This document shows positions 1 to 11,234 of a stretch of 64,000 nucleotides of DNA, in pieces. Positions within the stretch are counted from its first letter, which is position 1; each line of letters begins with the position of its first letter. The notes beneath the pieces were generated by a model, which was given only the letters and a program-made list of their open reading frames with translations, was not told where the DNA came from and did not search any database. Made by a program: the position numbers and the translations under genes. The DNA is from Vicinamibacterales bacterium (GTDB taxonomy: Bacteria > Acidobacteriota > Vicinamibacteria > Vicinamibacterales > UBA8438), in contig CATQHX010000002.1 in NCBI GenBank assembly GCA_958296065.1, positions 75,761 to 139,760 on the forward strand. The letters are read 5' to 3'.

Positions 1-2
1 TC

Positions 3-344
3 CGAGCCTCGCTTGCGGATCTCGAGGCGGTTGTCGGGAAGCGGACGATTGCGGTCTGCCGGGAGATGACCAAGGTTCACGAGGAATTGGTCAGTGGACC
101 TATATGCGATGTCCTGGACGGATTGCCGGAACCCCGGGGCGAGTTCACCGTCGTCCTGACAAGTGCCGCTCCGGCGGACCGCTTAGCGGCGGTACCCCCG
201 GAGGCAGAGCTGCTCAAAGAGCTAGGGCGCTTGACAGATAATGGGCTCTCCCGACGGGCGTCGATTCGCTCGCTGGCCGCCAAGTACGACGTGTCGAGCC
301 GCCAGATGTACCAGGCGATAGAAGTCGCGAGAGAGCGAAGTTGA
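3..344 (+). CDS. rsmI: 16S rRNA 2'-O-ribose C1402 methyltransferase RsmI, C-terminal part (cut by window edge)
   Basis: Only the last 113 codons are present; the reading frame is open from base 3, so the gene begins outside the window. The visible part contains the RsmI-type stretch TIAVCREMTKVHEE, which belongs to the C-terminal half of the SAM-dependent tetrapyrrole-methylase fold. A helical tail with a helix-turn-helix-like end follows (LSRRASIRSLAAKYDVSSRQ), as is usual for RsmI. The enzyme 2'-O-methylates C1402 in the 16S rRNA decoding centre. Its TGA overlaps the TTG start of glmU by four bases (TTGA), so the two genes are probably co-transcribed and coupled. An internal ATG at 66 is not a start. 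Confidence 0.85.
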   Translation, partial: RASLADLEAVVGKRTIAVCREMTKVHEELVSGPICDVLDGLPEPRGEFTVVLTSAAPADRLAAVPPEAELLKELGRLTDNGLSRRASIRSLAAKYDVSSRQMYQAIEVARERS

Positions 345-1738
345 CCGAGCGCCACGTCCTGGTGCTGGCGGCGGGCAAGGGCACGCGCATGCGGTCCAGC
401 CGGCCGAAGGTGCTGCATCGACTGTCCGGCTGTTCGCTGGTGGAGCATGTCCTTCGCGCGGCGGATCCACTGCGGGCGACGACGACGACACTGGTCGTCG
501 GCCATCAGGCGGAGGCGGTCGAGCGCGAGCTCGGCGCGACACGCGGCGGGCTGGGTTTCGTGCGCCAGGAACAGCAACTCGGCACGGCGCACGCCGTGCT
601 GCAGACCGAACCCCTGTTGGCCGAGCGCAGGGGCACCCTGGTCGTCCTGATGGGCGACGCGCCGCTCGTGTCGCCGACGACCGCGCGGGCGCTTGCCGAG
701 ACGCACGACCGCGCCGCCGCCGCCGCGACCGTCCTTACCGCGACCATCGAGCGGCCGTACGGCTACGGTCGCATAGTCCGCCGGGCCGGGCAGCTCGCCG
801 AGGTGGTCGAGGAGGCGGACGCGACGCCCGAGCAACGCGCCCTTCGCGAAGTGAACAGCGGCATCTACGCATTCGATCTGGCGCCGCTCTTTCCGGCGTT
901 GCGCGCGGTGCCGGAGGCGGGACCCAAGCAGGAACGCTACCTTCCGGGCATCCTGCGGCGGTACCGTGAGCAGGGGCTGACGATAGAAACCGTGATCGCG
1001 GCCGACCACGAGATCCGCGGCATCAACAGCCGGCATGAGCTGGCGGAAGCAGGCTTCCTGATGCGTCACCGCAAGAACGAGGAACTGATGGCGGCCGGCG
1101 TGACCATCGTCGATCCCGCAACCGCGTATGTCGACGTCGACGTCGAGGTGGGGCCCGACACGGTGATTCACCCGGGCGTCATCCTCGAGGGGCGCACCTC
1201 TGTCGGGGCTCGCTGCGAGCTCCACGCGGGCGTGCGCATCGCAAACTCGGCCGTCGGCAACGACGTCACCGTAAACGACCATTCGGTCATCGTCGATGCC
1301 GAGATTGCCGCGGGTGCTCGCGTCGGACCGTTCGCCCACATCCGTCCCGGATCCTCCATCGGCGAGCAGGCGAGGGTCGGCAACTTCGTCGAAATCAAGA
1401 AGTCGGTGCTCGGCGCGGAGGCGAAGGCGGGCCACCTGAGCTATATCGGGGACGCCGCCGTCGGCGCCGGCGCGAACATCGGCGCCGGAACCATCACCTG
1501 CAACTTCGATGGCTCGGAGAAGCATCGCACGACAATCGGGGACGAGGCCTTCGTCGGCAGCGGGACCCAACTGATAGCGCCGGTCACTGTCGAAAGCGGG
1601 GCGTACGTCGCGGCTGGGTCCTGCATCACCGAGGACGTTCCGGCCGGTGCCCTCGCGGTGGCTCGGGGCCGGCAGGTGAACAAGGAAGGTCGCGCCGCGG
1701 CGATGCGCAGGAAGAACGCGGACTCGGCCCAGGGATAG
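341..1738 (+). CDS. glmU: Bifunctional UDP-N-acetylglucosamine pyrophosphorylase / glucosamine-1-phosphate N-acetyltransferase
   Basis: This 465-residue protein has the normal GlmU length. The N-terminal uridylyltransferase domain opens with the nucleotide-binding signature LAAGKGTRMRSSRPKVLH (residues 9-26) and continues through GTAHAV and EVNSGIYAF. From about residue 255 the left-handed beta-helix acetyltransferase domain follows, with many hexapeptide repeats and the segment GDAAVGAGANIGAGTITCN. It makes UDP-GlcNAc for peptidoglycan and LPS from glucosamine-1-phosphate. The start is a TTG overlapping the rsmI stop; no better ATG gives the full signature. It sits directly before glmS, so the last two steps of UDP-GlcNAc synthesis and its committing step are in one operon. 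Confidence 0.97.
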   Translation: MTERHVLVLAAGKGTRMRSSRPKVLHRLSGCSLVEHVLRAADPLRATTTTLVVGHQAEAVERELGATRGGLGFVRQEQQLGTAHAVLQTEPLLAERRGTLVVLMGDAPLVSPTTARALAETHDRAAAAATVLTATIERPYGYGRIVRRAGQLAEVVEEADATPEQRALREVNSGIYAFDLAPLFPALRAVPEAGPKQERYLPGILRRYREQGLTIETVIAADHEIRGINSRHELAEAGFLMRHRKNEELMAAGVTIVDPATAYVDVDVEVGPDTVIHPGVILEGRTSVGARCELHAGVRIANSAVGNDVTVNDHSVIVDAEIAAGARVGPFAHIRPGSSIGEQARVGNFVEIKKSVLGAEAKAGHLSYIGDAAVGAGANIGAGTITCNFDGSEKHRTTIGDEAFVGSGTQLIAPVTVESGAYVAAGSCITEDVPAGALAVARGRQVNKEGRAAAMRRKNADSAQG

Positions 1739-1744
1739 AACCCC

Positions 1745-3581
<1,837 letters not shown>

Positions 3582-3589
<8 letters not shown>

Positions 3590-5885
3590 TCATACGGCGC
3601 CCGCGGCGCGGGCCGGCGGCGACGAGCTGCTGTCCGGGCTCAACCCGGAGCAACGCGAGGCGGTGGTGCATCGTGACGGCCCGCTGCTGATTCTGGCCGG
3701 CGCCGGCTCCGGCAAGACGCGGGTCATCTGCCACCGGCTCGCCGCCCTCATCGGCGGAGGTCACGCGCTGCCGGAGCAGGTCCTGGCCGTCACCTTCACC
3801 AACAAGGCGGCCGAGGAGATGCGCGGCCGGGTCGAGCGGCTCCTCGGGACGACGGCGCCGCGCCTCTGGGTAGCGACGTTCCACGCCTTCTGCGCGCGCC
3901 TGCTGCGGCGGGAAGCTCCGCGCATCGGGCTGTCGCGCGACTTCGTGATCTACGACGGCGTCGACCAGCTCAACGTGGTGCGGCAGGCCATGAAGGAGCT
4001 GAACGTCGACCCCAAGATCGTGCCGCCCAAGGCCCTGCTGTCGGGCATCAGCCAGGCGAAGAACCGCCTGGAGAGCGTGGAGGACCTGCGCGGTGCCGGA
4101 AGCAGCTTCGCCGACGAGCAGCTCGCCACGGTCTACGAACGCTACGCCCGGACGCTGCACGCCAGTCAGGCGCTCGACTTCGACGACCTGCTGCTGGAGA
4201 CGGTGCGGCTGTTCAAGGAGTCGGACGAGGCCCGCACCCGGTATGCGGAGCGCTTCCGCTACGTCATGGTCGACGAGTATCAGGACACGAACCGGCCGCA
4301 ATACCTGCTGGTCCGCTACCTGGCCGAGCGCCACCGCAACCTCTGCGTGGTCGGCGACCCCGACCAGTCCATCTACAAGTGGCGCGGCGCGGATCTGCGC
4401 AACATCCTCGACTTCGAGGACGACTTTCCGGAGACCACCGTCGTGCGGCTCGAGCGCAACTACCGGTCGACGCAGGTCATCCTGGACGCGGCGTCGGGGC
4501 TCATCGCCCACAACCGGAAGCGGCGGGAGAAGCGGCTCTACACGGAGAGCGGCGGGGGAGAGCCGATCGTCTTCCATCGTGCCAACGACGATCTCGAGGA
4601 AGCCGATTTCATCCTCGGCCAGATCCGCGGCGCAGCGGGGAGCGGCGACGGACGCGCCGCGGTGCTCTACCGCACCAACTCGCAGTCGCGGGTGATCGAG
4701 GAGGCGCTGGTTCGCGCGGGCATCCCGTACCGCGTGGTCGGCGGGGTCCGGTTCTACGAGCGCAAGGAAATCAAGGACGCGCTGGCGTACCTCAAGCTCC
4801 TGCTGAATCCGGACGACGACGTCAGCCTGCGTCGGGTCATCAACGTGCCGCCGCGTGGGGTCGGCCTGGGGGTGATGGAAGGACTGCAGGGTGTCGAGCC
4901 GCCCGCGGTTGAGGACGCCCCGCTGTTCGATACTGCGGCGCCCGCCGCGTCGGTCGGCAGCTGGTCTCTCTGGAAGCGGCTGCTGCGTGCGACCGACGAG
5001 AGTCTGCTCCCGAAGCGGGCCCTGACCGCGCTGTCGACGTTCCGTACGCTGCTGGAATCGCAACGGGCGGCGGTAGCGACGCAGCCGATCTCGGACACGC
5101 TGTCCACGGTCCTCACGGAGAGCGGCTACGTTCCGGCCCTGCGCAGGGATGCGAGCGAGGAGGCGGAGAGCCGGTTATCCAACCTGATGGAGCTGGTCTC
5201 GGCGGCGCAGGACTACGAGCGACGGGAGGAGGAGCCGACCCTCGGCGGGTTCGTCGATCGGCAGTCGCTGCTGTCGGAGGCGGACGAAGGGGACGGGCCG
5301 GACGACGCGCACGTCTGGCTGATGACCCTGCATGCGGCCAAGGGACTCGAGTTCCCGCTGGTGGTGCTGGCAGGGATGGAGGACGGGCTCTTTCCCCACT
5401 CCCGCACGCTGGACGACGAGGAGGGGTTGGAGGAGGAGCGGCGGCTCTGCTACGTCGGGCTCACGCGGGCCGAGCGCCGGCTGGTGCTGACCAGCGCCGC
5501 CCGCCGGCGGGTGTTCGGCGAGTACCAGGCGACCGAGACGTCTCGCTTCCTCTTCGAGATTCCGCACGAGCTGGTCCGGGTGGTCGAGCCCGTCCACACC
5601 CCGCGCGTTCCGGTCTCCGGTTACGAGAGCCGACGGGGTGCGTACGGCGGGCGCCGGCGGCGAGCCGACTCGTACGAGCAACCCGCCACCTTGTACGACG
5701 ACGCCGACGAGGATCAGTCGGAGGGGGGAATCTCGCGCGGGGCGCGGGTGCGCCACCCGAAGTTCGGGGCCGGCACGGTGGTGAAAGTCGAGTCGGCCGC
5801 GGGCGATTGCAAGCTCTCGATCCGCTTCGCCGGCATCGGGGTAAAGAAGATTCTGGCGCGCTACGCGAAGCTGGAGCGGCTGTAG
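3582..5885 (+). CDS. pcrA: UvrD/PcrA-type superfamily 1 DNA helicase
   Basis: This is a full-length 767-residue 3'-5' SF1A helicase. Motifs are in order: the Q-motif region LNPEQREAV, Walker A AGAGSGKT, the GTR-like stretch [10 protein letters not shown], Walker B DEYQDTN, motif [17 protein letters not shown], motif IV LERNYRS, motif [14 protein letters not shown] and motif [13 protein letters not shown]. The C-terminal [18 protein letters not shown] is the Tudor-like RNA-polymerase-binding module of PcrA/UvrD. It acts in nucleotide excision repair, replication-conflict clearance and recombination control. The start is a TTG inside the end of glmS, so translation is likely coupled. Part of the 2B region around residues 430-465 is proline- and alanine-rich and looks lineage-specific. 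Confidence 0.95.
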
Positions 5886-6053
5886 GCCGGCGCGGGCACT
5901 GCGGGTCGCGCTCGTCCTGGCCGAGCGACAGGGGATGCAATGGCTGGTTGGAGCCTGCGCGAACGTTGTCGCACGGCGCCGTTCACAACTACAATGCATG
6001 GTTGGCTGGATCGGCGTCACGAAGGGCGCCGAGCAGTCGGACCGGCCGAGACG

Positions 6054-6425
6054 ATGCCGCTTTACGAGTACGAGTGCAACGACTGCGAGCACCGCTTCGA
6101 GCGGATCCAGAAATTCTCGGATCCGCTGGTGTCGACCTGTCCCGTCTGCGCCGGGAAGGTTCGCAAGCTGGTGTCGTCGCCGGCCTTCCAGTTCAAGGGC
6201 ACCGGGTGGTACGTCACCGACTACGCGAGGAAGCCGAGCGGCGACCAGCCGAGCGGTGCGACCGGAGATACGAAGGACGGGGGCAAGAAGGACGGCAGCA
6301 CGAAGGGGGCCAACAGCAAGGACGCCGACGCCTCCTCCTCGAAGGATGCCTCGTCCTCGGCGTCGAAGAAGGACTCGAAGGCGTCGACGTCCAAGTCAAC
6401 GTCGGACTCGGCCGTCGCTCGTTAA
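6054..6425 (+). CDS. FmdB-family zinc-ribbon protein with low-complexity Lys/Ser tail
   Basis: A 123-residue protein starting MPLYEYECNDCEHRFE, the hallmark of FmdB/regulatory zinc-ribbon proteins. Two CxxC pairs (CNDC and CPVC) should bind one zinc. The core ends near GTGWYVTDYARK, and the last ~60 residues are a repetitive Lys/Asp/Ser/Ala tail that is probably disordered. Reading upstream in frame to 5940 is possible, but the family start is clearly the ATG at 6054. The family role is unsettled; the name comes from a putative regulator of formamidase expression. It faces galU tail to tail with about 60 bases between. Confidence 0.85.
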   Translation: MPLYEYECNDCEHRFERIQKFSDPLVSTCPVCAGKVRKLVSSPAFQFKGTGWYVTDYARKPSGDQPSGATGDTKDGGKKDGSTKGANSKDADASSSKDASSSASKKDSKASTSKSTSDSAVAR

Positions 6426-6485
6426 GAGCTTGCGCCGCTGCGCCGGCCGCCATTCTTCCTGCAGCGCCTGGCGGGGCGGGTTCTC

Positions 6486-7376
6486 TCAGCCACCGGTTGC
6501 CGGTTGGGTCAAGCTGTCCAGCGCGTCCCGCAGATCCGCGGCCAGGGCCGGCTGCTTCGCCGCGAAGTGGACGGTGGCCTTCAGGAAGCCGCCACGGTTG
6601 CCCGCGTCGAGGCGTGTCCCGTTCAGCGCGCAGGCGTGGATCGGCCGGATCCGCAGTAGCTGGCGCAGCCCGTCGGTCAACTGGATCTCGCCCCCGGCGC
6701 CGCGCTCCGTCGATTCCAGGGTGTCGAAGATGTCCGGGGTCAGGACGTAGCGGCCGATGATGGCGAGATCGGACGGCGCGTCGGCGACGGCCGGCTTCTC
6801 GACCAGGTCGGTCACGCGGAACACGCCGTCGCCGACCGGCTCGGCGGCGATGATGCCGTAGCGGTCCACGGCGTCGCGCGGCACGCGCTCGACCAGCAGG
6901 ACCGGGCCGTCGCACCCGGCGAAGACGTCGAGCATCTGCCTCAGGGCCGGCGGCTCGGCATCGATGATGTCGTCGGGCAGCAGGACCGCGAAGGGCGCGT
7001 CCCCGACGGCGTCCCGGCCGCACAGCACGGCGTGGCCGAGGCCGAGCGGCTCCGGCTGGTGGACGGTGGTGACGGCGGCCAGGCCGGTCAGCGCGCGGAC
7101 GGCGGCCAGCAGCTCGGGCTTGCCGCGCGCCAGCAGCTCCGCCTCCAGCTCGGGGGCGGGCGAGAAGTGCGAGGCGGTGAGCGTGTTGCCCGGGTTCGTC
7201 ACGAGCACGACGCGCCGGATCCCGGCCTGCACGGCTTCCTCGACGCCGTACTGGATGATCGGGCGGTCGACGAGGGTGAGCAGCTCCTTGGGAATGGCCT
7301 TGGTGGCGGGCAGCATGCGCGTGCCGAGGCCGGCCGCCGGGACGAGGACGGTCCGGACGGTGGCGTTCGTCGACAT
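6486..7376 (-). CDS. galU: UTP--glucose-1-phosphate uridylyltransferase
   Basis: The 296-residue product matches bacterial GalU in length and motifs: [22 protein letters not shown] near the N-terminus, [14 protein letters not shown], and [21 protein letters not shown]. The enzyme makes UDP-glucose from UTP and glucose-1-phosphate for envelope polysaccharides, galactose interconversion or trehalose. It is transcribed away from serS from a short shared intergenic region of about 32 bases. It is the only glucose-1-phosphate nucleotidyltransferase of clear assignment in the window, which matters because the glycogen cluster 17 kb downstream has no visible glgC. Confidence 0.95.
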   Translation of the reverse strand: MSTNATVRTVLVPAAGLGTRMLPATKAIPKELLTLVDRPIIQYGVEEAVQAGIRRVVLVTNPGNTLTASHFSPAPELEAELLARGKPELLAAVRALTGLAAVTTVHQPEPLGLGHAVLCGRDAVGDAPFAVLLPDDIIDAEPPALRQMLDVFAGCDGPVLLVERVPRDAVDRYGIIAAEPVGDGVFRVTDLVEKPAVADAPSDLAIIGRYVLTPDIFDTLESTERGAGGEIQLTDGLRQLLRIRPIHACALNGTRLDAGNRGGFLKATVHFAAKQPALAADLRDALDSLTQPATGG

Positions 7377-7408
7377 GCGGTTTCGGATCGTATCATTCGT
7401 GGTCTGTC

Positions 7409-8707
7409 ATGTTGGATCCAGCTCTGCTTCGTGAACACCTCGACGATGTCCGCGCGCGCCTCGAGACGCGCAGCGACGAGCACAACGCCGATCTCGACCG
7501 CCTGATGAAGGCGGACCGGGAGCGCCGCGCCATTCTCCCGGAGCTCGAGACGAACCGGCGCGCCCGGAAGCTCGTCGGCGAGCAGGTCGCCCGGGCTCGG
7601 AAGGCGGGGGAGAACGGCGGCAAGCTCGCCGAGCTGATGCAGACCGGCCAGGAGCACGGCGCCGTCATCAAGGCGCTGGAAACCCGGCTCGGGTCGGTCG
7701 AGGAGGAGCGGGACGCTTGCGCCCACACGTTGCCGAACCTGCCGCACGCCAGCGTGCCGGTGGGTAGCTCCGAGGCAGACAACGTGGAGATCCGGCGGCA
7801 CGGCGAGCCGCCGCGCTTCGATTTCGATCCGCGGCCCCACTGGGAGCTCGGCCCGGCACTCGGGATTATCGACTTCGAGCGCGCCGTGCGGATGGCCGCG
7901 GCGCGCTTCGCGGTGCTGACCGGGACGGGCGCCCGGCTGGCGCGAGCCCTCATCAATTTCATGCTCGATCTGCACACCGGCGAGCACGCGTACACCGAGA
8001 TCGAGCCGCCGTTCCTGGCCAACGCCGCGGCGTTGACCGGCACCGGCAACCTGCCGAAGTTCGAGCAGGACCTGTTCAAGGTGGCGGGGGACTGGGACCT
8101 GTACCTGATCCCGACGGCGGAGGTTCCGCTGTGCAACCTGCACCGGAAGGAAATCCTCGACGGGCGCCTGCTGCCGGCGCGTTACGTCGCCTACACGCCC
8201 TGCTTCCGCAGCGAGGCCGGCTCGTACGGCAAGGACGTCCGGGGCCTGATCCGCCAGCACCAGTTCGACAAGGTGGAGCTGGTGGCCTATGCCGCGCCGG
8301 AGACGTCGTGGGACGTGCACGAGGAGCTGACCCTGCACGCCGAGGAGGTGCTCAAGCGCCTCGGCCTGCCGTACCGCACGGTGCTGCTGTGCACCGGCGA
8401 CATGGGGTTCGCGGCGTCGAAGACCTACGACATCGAGGTGTGGCTGCCCGGGCACGACGCCTACCGGGAGATCTCGTCGTGCAGCAACACCGAGGCGTTC
8501 CAGGCGCGGCGCGCCGGTATCCGCTTCCGCCGCGACGGGAAGGGGAAGCCCGAGCACGTGCATACGCTGAACGGCTCCGGGGTCGCGGTCGGGCGCGCGC
8601 TGGTGGCGATTCTGGAGAACTGCCAGCAGCGGGACGGGTCGGTGGTGATTCCCGAGGTGCTGCGCGGGTACATGGGCGGGCTCGAGGTGATCGAGCCGGT
8701 GCGGTGA
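7409..8707 (+). CDS. serS: Seryl-tRNA synthetase
   Basis: A 432-residue class II aminoacyl-tRNA synthetase. The N-terminal ~110 residues form the charged coiled-coil arm that contacts the long variable arm of tRNA-Ser. The catalytic core shows motif 2 ([22 protein letters not shown]-x-E), the serine-site segment [13 protein letters not shown], and motif 3 ending [16 protein letters not shown]. The ATG at 7409 gives the normal N-terminus [11 protein letters not shown]. The gene lies 12 bases upstream of a tRNA-Ser gene, so enzyme and substrate RNA may share a transcript. Confidence 0.97.
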   Translation: MLDPALLREHLDDVRARLETRSDEHNADLDRLMKADRERRAILPELETNRRARKLVGEQVARARKAGENGGKLAELMQTGQEHGAVIKALETRLGSVEEERDACAHTLPNLPHASVPVGSSEADNVEIRRHGEPPRFDFDPRPHWELGPALGIIDFERAVRMAAARFAVLTGTGARLARALINFMLDLHTGEHAYTEIEPPFLANAAALTGTGNLPKFEQDLFKVAGDWDLYLIPTAEVPLCNLHRKEILDGRLLPARYVAYTPCFRSEAGSYGKDVRGLIRQHQFDKVELVAYAAPETSWDVHEELTLHAEEVLKRLGLPYRTVLLCTGDMGFAASKTYDIEVWLPGHDAYREISSCSNTEAFQARRAGIRFRRDGKGKPEHVHTLNGSGVAVGRALVAILENCQQRDGSVVIPEVLRGYMGGLEVIEPVR

Positions 8708-8719
8708 GAATCGTCTTGC

Positions 8720-8809
8720 GGAGGGATGGCCGAGCGGTCGAAGGCGGCGGTCTTGAAAACCGTTAGCGGGGAAACTCGCTCCAGGGTTCAAATCCCTGTC
8801 CCTCCGCCA
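8720..8809 (+). tRNA. tRNA-Ser (anticodon TGA), CCA encoded
   Basis: The acceptor arm GGAGGGA (8720-8726) pairs with TCCCTCC (8799-8805), followed by the G discriminator and a genomically encoded CCA. The D-arm, an anticodon loop read as CTTGAAA (anticodon TGA), a long class II variable arm and a T-arm with GGTTCAAATCC are all present, giving 87 nt plus CCA. It follows serS directly. Its 3' end is embedded in an inverted repeat and is copied 101 bases downstream. Confidence 0.95.
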
Positions 8810-8845
8810 GAGCGGCCTGTTCAGGCCGTTCTGGCGGAGGGACAG
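8796..8845. repeat. Near-perfect 24-bp inverted repeat overlapping the tRNA-Ser 3' end
   Basis: The left arm 8796-8819 and right arm 8822-8845 are complementary at every position except one G:T, with a 2-base centre (TT). The left arm contains the tRNA acceptor 3' strand and CCA; the right arm is a reversed copy of it. As RNA this forms a very stable hairpin that could end transcription or compete with tRNA folding. As DNA it resembles a recombination-generated tRNA tail inversion. Confidence 0.8.
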
Positions 8846-8910
8846 AGCTTTAGGCGCTCATCGGCTCCTTGCAGGAGCCGCTTCGGGCTCAAATCCCTGT
8901 CCCTCTGCGG
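8836..8910 (+). repeat. Degenerate tRNA-like repeat: copy of tRNA-Ser 3' end downstream of the tRNA (possible att site)
   Basis: TCAAATCCCTGTCCCTC at 8889-8905 is identical over 17 bases to 8788-8804 in the tRNA T-arm and acceptor. Within 8836-8910 a GGAGGGA strand (8836-8842) can pair with TCCCTCT, and an internal hairpin (8862-8880, CGGCTCC / GGAGCCG) lies between them. The segment is therefore about tRNA-sized and tRNA-like, but it lacks a proper D-arm and anticodon loop, so it is not a functional tRNA. Duplicated tRNA 3' ends typically mark integration events, and the AT-richer accessory genes begin immediately after it. Confidence 0.6.
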
Positions 8911-8994
8911 TTCGCGATCTTGGTGAGGGCCGCCGGTCTGCAAGGGCTGGCTGGCAGGTATCCTTTCAAGAGGGTTCCAAGGCGAAGGCTGCTT

Positions 8995-10767
8995 CTATTC
9001 CTCTACCCGTCCGCTTCGAAACCCATCAAGCCGCCGCAGCAATGCTACCAGATCCTGAGGAACCTCCTCGGCCCTATAGGAATCGACGATTCTCACGTCG
9101 GTTAGTGTGATGTCATGACTATCTTGCAACCGGTTCCGAACAGTCCTAAGGACATCCTTACCGGGCACAATCTCCAGCCGTGATTCCAAGGCCGACCATT
9201 TTTCCTCAAATATAGTGAGTGCTTCGGTGGCCAGCGTGGCCGGATCCTTGCCGCCCGCTCTAAAGTAGGCGGAGTATTTGCCAATATACTGACCACTGCA
9301 TTCCGACTTGAGCTCTCTCGTAATCGACTCAAGCAGTCCGACAATGTCCAGATCCACTGCCGCCGTATCTCCTCTTCGGCGCGCACGCTCCTCGACGGCC
9401 TTCCTTGCCGCTCGCTCCAGAACCTGCGGCTCCAAGAGATAATTCTCGACTTCTTTCCGCCTGTGGAAGTGTGCGAACACGATCTCCTTTTCCAGGCGCA
9501 TCTTGAGCGATGTCGTTTCCTCGTAGCAACGGTAGTCCCGATCGTAAATGGCAGCAACGCTTAGTTCGGATCCAAGAGTGTCTCGAAACCCCCACGCCAA
9601 TGCCTCGACCTTAAACCAGGACCCAAAGCCCCCTGATTCCAACGCGGTGATGCCACTACCGGCTGCTAACTCGGTGAATCTCAGAAGTTTCGCGAAACGT
9701 CTCAGTATCTTGTAGTCGTGCAGACCCTCCACGAATACAAGGCGACGATTCCTCGCGAGTTCCGTCAGAGTTATGTTCTGTATCGACCCAATGTTGTCGA
9801 GTGCTTGCTGAACGCCTTCAACATCCCGTAAACGACGGGCGGATTGTCGAGACTTGTCCACCAGCAGTATCTCGCTGGGATCTGCTTCGCTCAGGATCTC
9901 GACGGAATGAGTGGCGAGAATGATGTCAGGGCGAACATCCCTGAGGATCCCCAGGAGCTGTCTCTGGACTTCGGGGTGCAAATAAACTTCGGGCTCGTCA
10001 ACAACAAGCACATCCGATTCACTGCAGCGAGAGATGTGCGTGAGTAGTTGACACCAGACCTGGAAGCCTAGCCCAGCCCAATAAAGTTCTCGGGCGATTC
10101 GGTTCTCGGAAACGAACATGACTAACCGATCCTCCAAGACATGTGGTCGTTCCGGCTTCCGAATAGACATGCCCGACCAAGTTCTCTCAACAAGGCGTTG
10201 AAATTCGTCAAAACCCTTGGGGTTCTTTCTCCAGTAGTTTCTAAAGTGTCGACTGGCGCGTGGTGTGCCTGCCGCGCGCCGGACAGTATCATCGCCCACG
10301 ATCGGCTCGTTCTGTTCAACTGGACCGAGGACTGGTATTGTCTGAACTACATCGGGGAACGCTCTACGAAAAGCGCTAGGGCTAGCCGGTGCCCGTTTCG
10401 CTGTTTCCCAGTACATCGTAACCCCACCATCGGCCGGAAAAAGGAGACAAATCTTGTTGTCGCGCGAATAACGAACTTCAATGATGCTATCGGAGTCCCC
10501 GTAGTCCGAATGGACGTTCTCCAGGGAGATTGGTATTGTGCTTTCCGGGAGATTGTGCCCCATGGACACGGTGCCCGAATGAGTTCGCACAGGCGAGGCA
10601 GTGCGAGATCGTGCTCTTCGCAATGCTTGTTCAAGAACACGAAAGGCACTGAGAATCGTGGACTTCCCGCTATTGTTTGGGCCGACGAGCACGTTCATGC
10701 GCTGTAGAGATATAGAATAGTCCCGTAGTGCTTTGAAGTTCTTGAACTTGACAGAAGTTATCGACAT
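8995..10767 (-). CDS. OLD-like AAA ATPase with C-terminal TOPRIM-type nuclease domain
   Basis: A 590-residue protein. Residues 1-45 hold an SMC/RecF-type start with Walker A GPNNSGKST (29-37). Walker B VLVVDEPEVYLHP spans 253-265 and the ABC-like H-loop ATHS 285-288. The C-terminal half has TOPRIM features: FVEGLHD with the metal-binding Glu347, the acidic IYDRDY triad (409-411), and the KEVENYLL signature (438-445) seen in OLD-like proteins. It probably couples ATP use to nucleic-acid cleavage, most likely in phage defence. No UvrD-like GajB partner is adjacent, so it resembles stand-alone OLD proteins. Base composition is visibly AT-richer than the neighbours and rare codons such as ATA and AGA are common, which suggests recent transfer. 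The start is the ATG before SITSVKFKNFKAL. Confidence 0.85.
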   Translation of the reverse strand: MSITSVKFKNFKALRDYSISLQRMNVLVGPNNSGKSTILSAFRVLEQALRRARSRTASPVRTHSGTVSMGHNLPESTIPISLENVHSDYGDSDSIIEVRYSRDNKICLLFPADGGVTMYWETAKRAPASPSAFRRAFPDVVQTIPVLGPVEQNEPIVGDDTVRRAAGTPRASRHFRNYWRKNPKGFDEFQRLVERTWSGMSIRKPERPHVLEDRLVMFVSENRIARELYWAGLGFQVWCQLLTHISRCSESDVLVVDEPEVYLHPEVQRQLLGILRDVRPDIILATHSVEILSEADPSEILLVDKSRQSARRLRDVEGVQQALDNIGSIQNITLTELARNRRLVFVEGLHDYKILRRFAKLLRFTELAAGSGITALESGGFGSWFKVEALAWGFRDTLGSELSVAAIYDRDYRCYEETTSLKMRLEKEIVFAHFHRRKEVENYLLEPQVLERAARKAVEERARRRGDTAAVDLDIVGLLESITRELKSECSGQYIGKYSAYFRAGGKDPATLATEALTIFEEKWSALESRLEIVPGKDVLRTVRNRLQDSHDITLTDVRIVDSYRAEEVPQDLVALLRRLDGFRSGRVEE

Positions 10768-11234
10768 CGTTGCTGTCCAACTTGTACGAGGCTAAGGCCA
10801 GCAGCCAACAACGACAACACCTGTCGTGCCGAATCGGGCTATAGCACGATACACAGACGAGGGATGTCCTTGGCTTGACGACTCCTCGGTGATGTGGAGC
10901 GGTCGGCAACTACTTACTTAGACCCTGGGCAAGCTGTCGCCTGCAGGGCAACCTTGATGCGCCGTCCATGCGGTGCGCCGGTGGTCCCGGACTGCCCGAC
11001 TTGTACCCCTGGCTCTCAAGGTGTAGCTGAAAAAGCCTCAAGCGGTCCGTCAGCTCTTGGTGAGTCATTTGACTTCCCCGGATGGCAAGCAAGTATACGC
11101 ATCACTGGGTCTCGAGTCCACGCGGAACCCGTGCACAACGCGGGGTGCTCGCCCCCTCACAGGCCAGGTCGCGCACTTGGCGGTCTCCACAGCTTGAAGT
11201 TCGGGCGGGAGACGTGCAGTTCTGGTGCTCGACA
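10768..11234. other. Intergenic stretch with gene debris between OLD-like and AAA/nuclease genes
   Basis: I see no complete gene in these 467 bases. The only protein-like content is a short minus-strand frame (10910-11068) listed separately. Composition shifts from AT-richer on the OLD-like gene side to GC-rich near 11200, which suggests a junction. No copy of the tRNA-Ser tail is visible here by eye. Confidence 0.5.
10910..11068 (-). pseudogene. Possible truncated small protein (52 codons), unknown
   Basis: The frame starts MTHQELTDRLRLFQLHLES, which has the amphipathic look of a real N-terminus, and a GGGGA stretch lies 6-7 bases upstream of the ATG. After about 24 residues it becomes Pro/Gly/Arg-rich and ends, as if a gene start had been joined to unrelated DNA. 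I do not recognise the family. It lies upstream of, and in the same orientation as, the OLD-like gene. Confidence 0.25.

Noticed and set aside
1739..1744. glmS ribozyme or riboswitch upstream of glmS
   Set aside because: The gap to glmU is only six bases, leaving no room for a leader RNA.
8836..8910. A second functional tRNA after tRNA-Ser
   Set aside because: The acceptor and T-arm look tRNA-like, but no D-arm or 7-base anticodon loop can be drawn, so it is listed as a repeat only.
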